Shown: positions 6,385-7,993 of the stretch, in pieces | Layout: each line of letters opens with the position of its first letter | Numbering within the stretch: position 1 is the first letter of the stretch | NCBI GenBank assembly: GCA_012035435.1 | Contig: JAAUPH010000098.1 | Location: 1 to 7,993 of the forward strand | Reading direction: 5' to 3' | DNA: 7,993 bases | Origin: Sphingopyxis sp. | GTDB lineage: Bacteria > Pseudomonadota > Alphaproteobacteria > Sphingomonadales > Sphingomonadaceae | Made by a program: the position numbers and the translations under genes | Notes under the pieces: generated by a model | What the model was told of the DNA's origin: nothing | Seen by the model: only the letters and a program-made list of their open reading frames with translations | The model's database searches: none

Positions 6385-7861
6385 ACCGTCAAAGCTGCTC
6401 GATCAAATCCCCCCGCCGAAATGTTGCAGAAAAGCTGCTGCAAGGAAATATCTCGGTCTCCATACAGCTTCCTAAGGGCCTGAGCAATATCCTCAGTGGC
6501 CCCAACAAAATACGCATCGCGACTCCGCTCTAGCAGAGCCACAGCCTCCCCCAAATTACGATGGCTAATCTCACAGAGACGCCCAGCCCCAGGTCTCGCA
6601 ACAGCCGCTCCCCCATCTGCATCGCAATAAAGCAAGAGGCATAGCGCACAAAATCAGGGTCAGTCGGCTCAGGGCGCTTACGGCGATTCTCAGCAATTCG
6701 ATAGATCAGCACAGCCAACACCACCTGTGCGCCATTCAAGCGCTCCGTGAAAATCTGATCATAGAGCTTGCCAAAATGCTCCCGCGTAAAGAACTTGGCC
6801 TGGTGAGGCTTCTTCCGCCAGACCGACAGAATCGCCTCCGCCGCTACCCCAGACGTGATATCCGTCGCTCGGGCACCCGCGTTAGAACGCTTGCGGCGAT
6901 AGACATAGCCCAACTGCTCTAGATCGGTCTCCAGCCTTTTCTGAAGCTCTTCATTGGACCTTAAATCGCGCAAATCAACTGGATTTTGGCTATTCGTGGC
7001 ATAGGTCACTTTCCGAACCAAATCCTCACTCTCTTGGGGAAGTTGATACAGCCGCAATAAAACATAGGCACCAGCGGGGAATAAATCGAGCTGAGGCCCC
7101 TGCAACGTCTTGAAGATCGTCATGCAAGTTTGGCCCCCATTAATGATCTGCAAGTTTTCCACCCGCAGTTGATAATCTCCACTCTGCAAGGCGTTATAGG
7201 TGAAGCTATCACAGGTCATCGTTATTCCATTGTTATAGAAGTAGAAATTATGCTTCTCAGCCTCATCTTCTAATGTCTTTTTAATACCATCATTGACTCG
7301 ATTGCCTTGCAATCCCAAATAGCGACGAATATTCCGCTCTAGCAAGCGCTCTCCATGGCGATCGATCAGATTGGCAATTTCGCTAGCGGCGATTCTTCCC
7401 ACCAGAATCCGACTAAAATTCATGTCTTCAAAAATGGCCTTCCCGGAAAGCTGAAGCGTATCTTTAACGGGCCGCGAAGCTTGGAGAATTTTCACCAAGC
7501 GTTCAGGACTCACATGCTCCCAGGTAACCTGTTCACCGAAGCCCGCTCTTGCTATGGCTCCCTGGGCAGACTCGTTCCAGCTTAATCCGTTATTACAGGC
7601 TAAAGCGCGTACCTGGGGAATATATCCATCCCGAACTAAGCTCCTCGCTTCCTCTACTTTTGTCAATAGCCTGGGATTAATCGATTCAACCTTGGCAGCG
7701 GGATCAAACAAGTAGTTGATGGCATCAATGAGTGCCTTGATTCCATTTTCAGGGAATGCTGAACTGCCATCTAATTTTTGTTTGTACTTTCCCTGGAAGA
7801 GGCTAATCGTAAATTCTCCATCATGCTCTTCAGAGATGTGAATTGCATCGACGCCGAAGTC
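6327..7861 (-). pseudogene. AIPR-family phage-resistance protein, N-truncated, one frameshift
   Basis: The reading frame extends upstream of a TTG codon at 7709-7711 to about 7861, so that TTG is not the start. The N-terminal part reads DFGVDAIHISEEHDGEF, then ISLFQGKYKQ and ALIDAINYLFDPAAK, matching the D-G-I-D-x-I…Q-x-KYK…LF region of AIPR proteins (Pfam AIPR). The core follows: IRRYLGLQGNRVNDGIKKTL, NFYFYNNGITMTC, LQIINGGQTCMTIF and TNSQNPVDLRDL. The frame breaks at CCC 6582-6584; one more base joins LLRDLGLG to RLCEISHRNLGEAV, which runs on to ISAGGFDRAALTVW. The observed stop is at 6327-6329, overlapping the hydrolase start. A further length error in the C6 run 6409-6414 would instead end it DLIEQL-stop at 6389, five bases before that ATG. 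AIPR proteins were named from abortive-infection phage resistance and often sit in defence islands; their activity is not known to me. Extreme N-terminus lost at the ~7861 seam. Confidence 0.72.
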
Positions 7862-7993
7862 GCCGCCACCCCGGCGGGGAGAAGTTGCACAGAGGCATCG
7901 GGAACGGGCGAGCCGAAGTCGGAATCGATGATTGTGCCACGAATGGCACCGACACCGCCATCCTGTGCAGGTGACGAAACGGTAACAAGGAGA
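7862..7993 (-). CDS. N-terminal fragment of an exported protein with a carboxypeptidase-regulatory-like domain (probable TonB-dependent receptor)
   Basis: Read from 7992 downward, the frame gives LLVTVSSPAQDGGVGAIRG followed by GTIIDSDFGSPVPDASVQLL. The first part resembles the end of a signal peptide and a cleavage region (VSSPAQ-D). The second matches the first strands of the CarboxypepD_reg beta-sandwich (G-x-V-x-D…PVPGA-x-V), which in Gram-negative bacteria often precedes the plug of large TonB-dependent outer-membrane receptors. The true start is beyond the window edge, and the protein is cut after about 40 residues at the seam with the AIPR gene, so the plug and barrel are absent. The overlapping continuation of the AIPR frame through this stretch is rich in Arg, Cys and Trp and looks non-coding. 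Other secreted proteins also carry this domain, so the receptor assignment is tentative. Confidence 0.5.

Noticed and set aside
822..7861. A combined NACHT + AIPR defence system
   Set aside because: The two genes are separated by an IS, an msrB remnant and a hydrolase remnant, appear to come from different genomes, and both are truncated. Adjacency here is not evidence for joint function.
1..7993. CRISPR array, tRNA or rRNA genes
   Set aside because: No regularly spaced repeat-spacer pattern beyond the three 21-bp-phased repeats, which have no room for spacers, and no tRNA cloverleaf or conserved rRNA stretch was seen on either strand.

Overview
The window reads as a mosaic rather than one intact locus. 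Five or six gene fragments, on both strands and of differing base composition, are joined at sharp seams. Only the insertion sequence has both of its ends. Most of it (about 1-6190) looks like GC-rich proteobacterial DNA, probably alphaproteobacterial: the IS3-family element, the msrB remnant, and a CGGGCTTGACCCG-type palindrome of a kind I recall from alphaproteobacterial genomes. The block at about 6190-7860 is more AT-rich, carries a GCGATCGC octamer (the cyanobacterial HIP1 motif) and encodes proteins that look cyanobacterial. The last ~130 bases return to GC-rich DNA.

Layout: 1-149 (+) is the C-terminus of a ROK-family sugar kinase or regulator. 150-821 has no convincing gene but holds a cluster of ~19-bp repeats, three of them spaced exactly 21 bp apart. 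822-4722 (-) is about 1,300 codons of a large NACHT-type STAND NTPase that has lost its N-terminus, including the Walker A and B motifs, and is broken by two frameshifts. 4723-5950 is a 1,228-bp IS3-family element, read on the minus strand, with 41-bp imperfect inverted repeats. Its orfA/orfB pair has a slippery A6G site, and orfB is disrupted by a 26-bp palindrome-containing insertion. About 5957-6186 (+) is the 3' part of msrB with one frameshift. About 6190-6384 (-) is the N-terminus of an alpha/beta hydrolase. About 6389-7861 (-) is an AIPR-family (abortive infection / phage resistance) gene with one frameshift. About 7862-7993 (-) is the N-terminal part of a secreted or outer-membrane protein with a carboxypeptidase-regulatory-like domain, probably a TonB-dependent receptor.

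NACHT NTPases and AIPR proteins are both known or suspected anti-phage factors, so the window carries a defence theme. However, the two genes seem to come from different genomes and are separated by several seams, so there is no support for a joint system. Four frameshifts are each repaired by adding one base to a short homopolymer. This suggests that sequencing or assembly error contributes, and that some seams may be chimeric joins rather than biological recombination. The IS lacks a target-site duplication, and msrB is cut exactly at its outer end, which fits either IS-mediated rearrangement or a repeat-induced misassembly.
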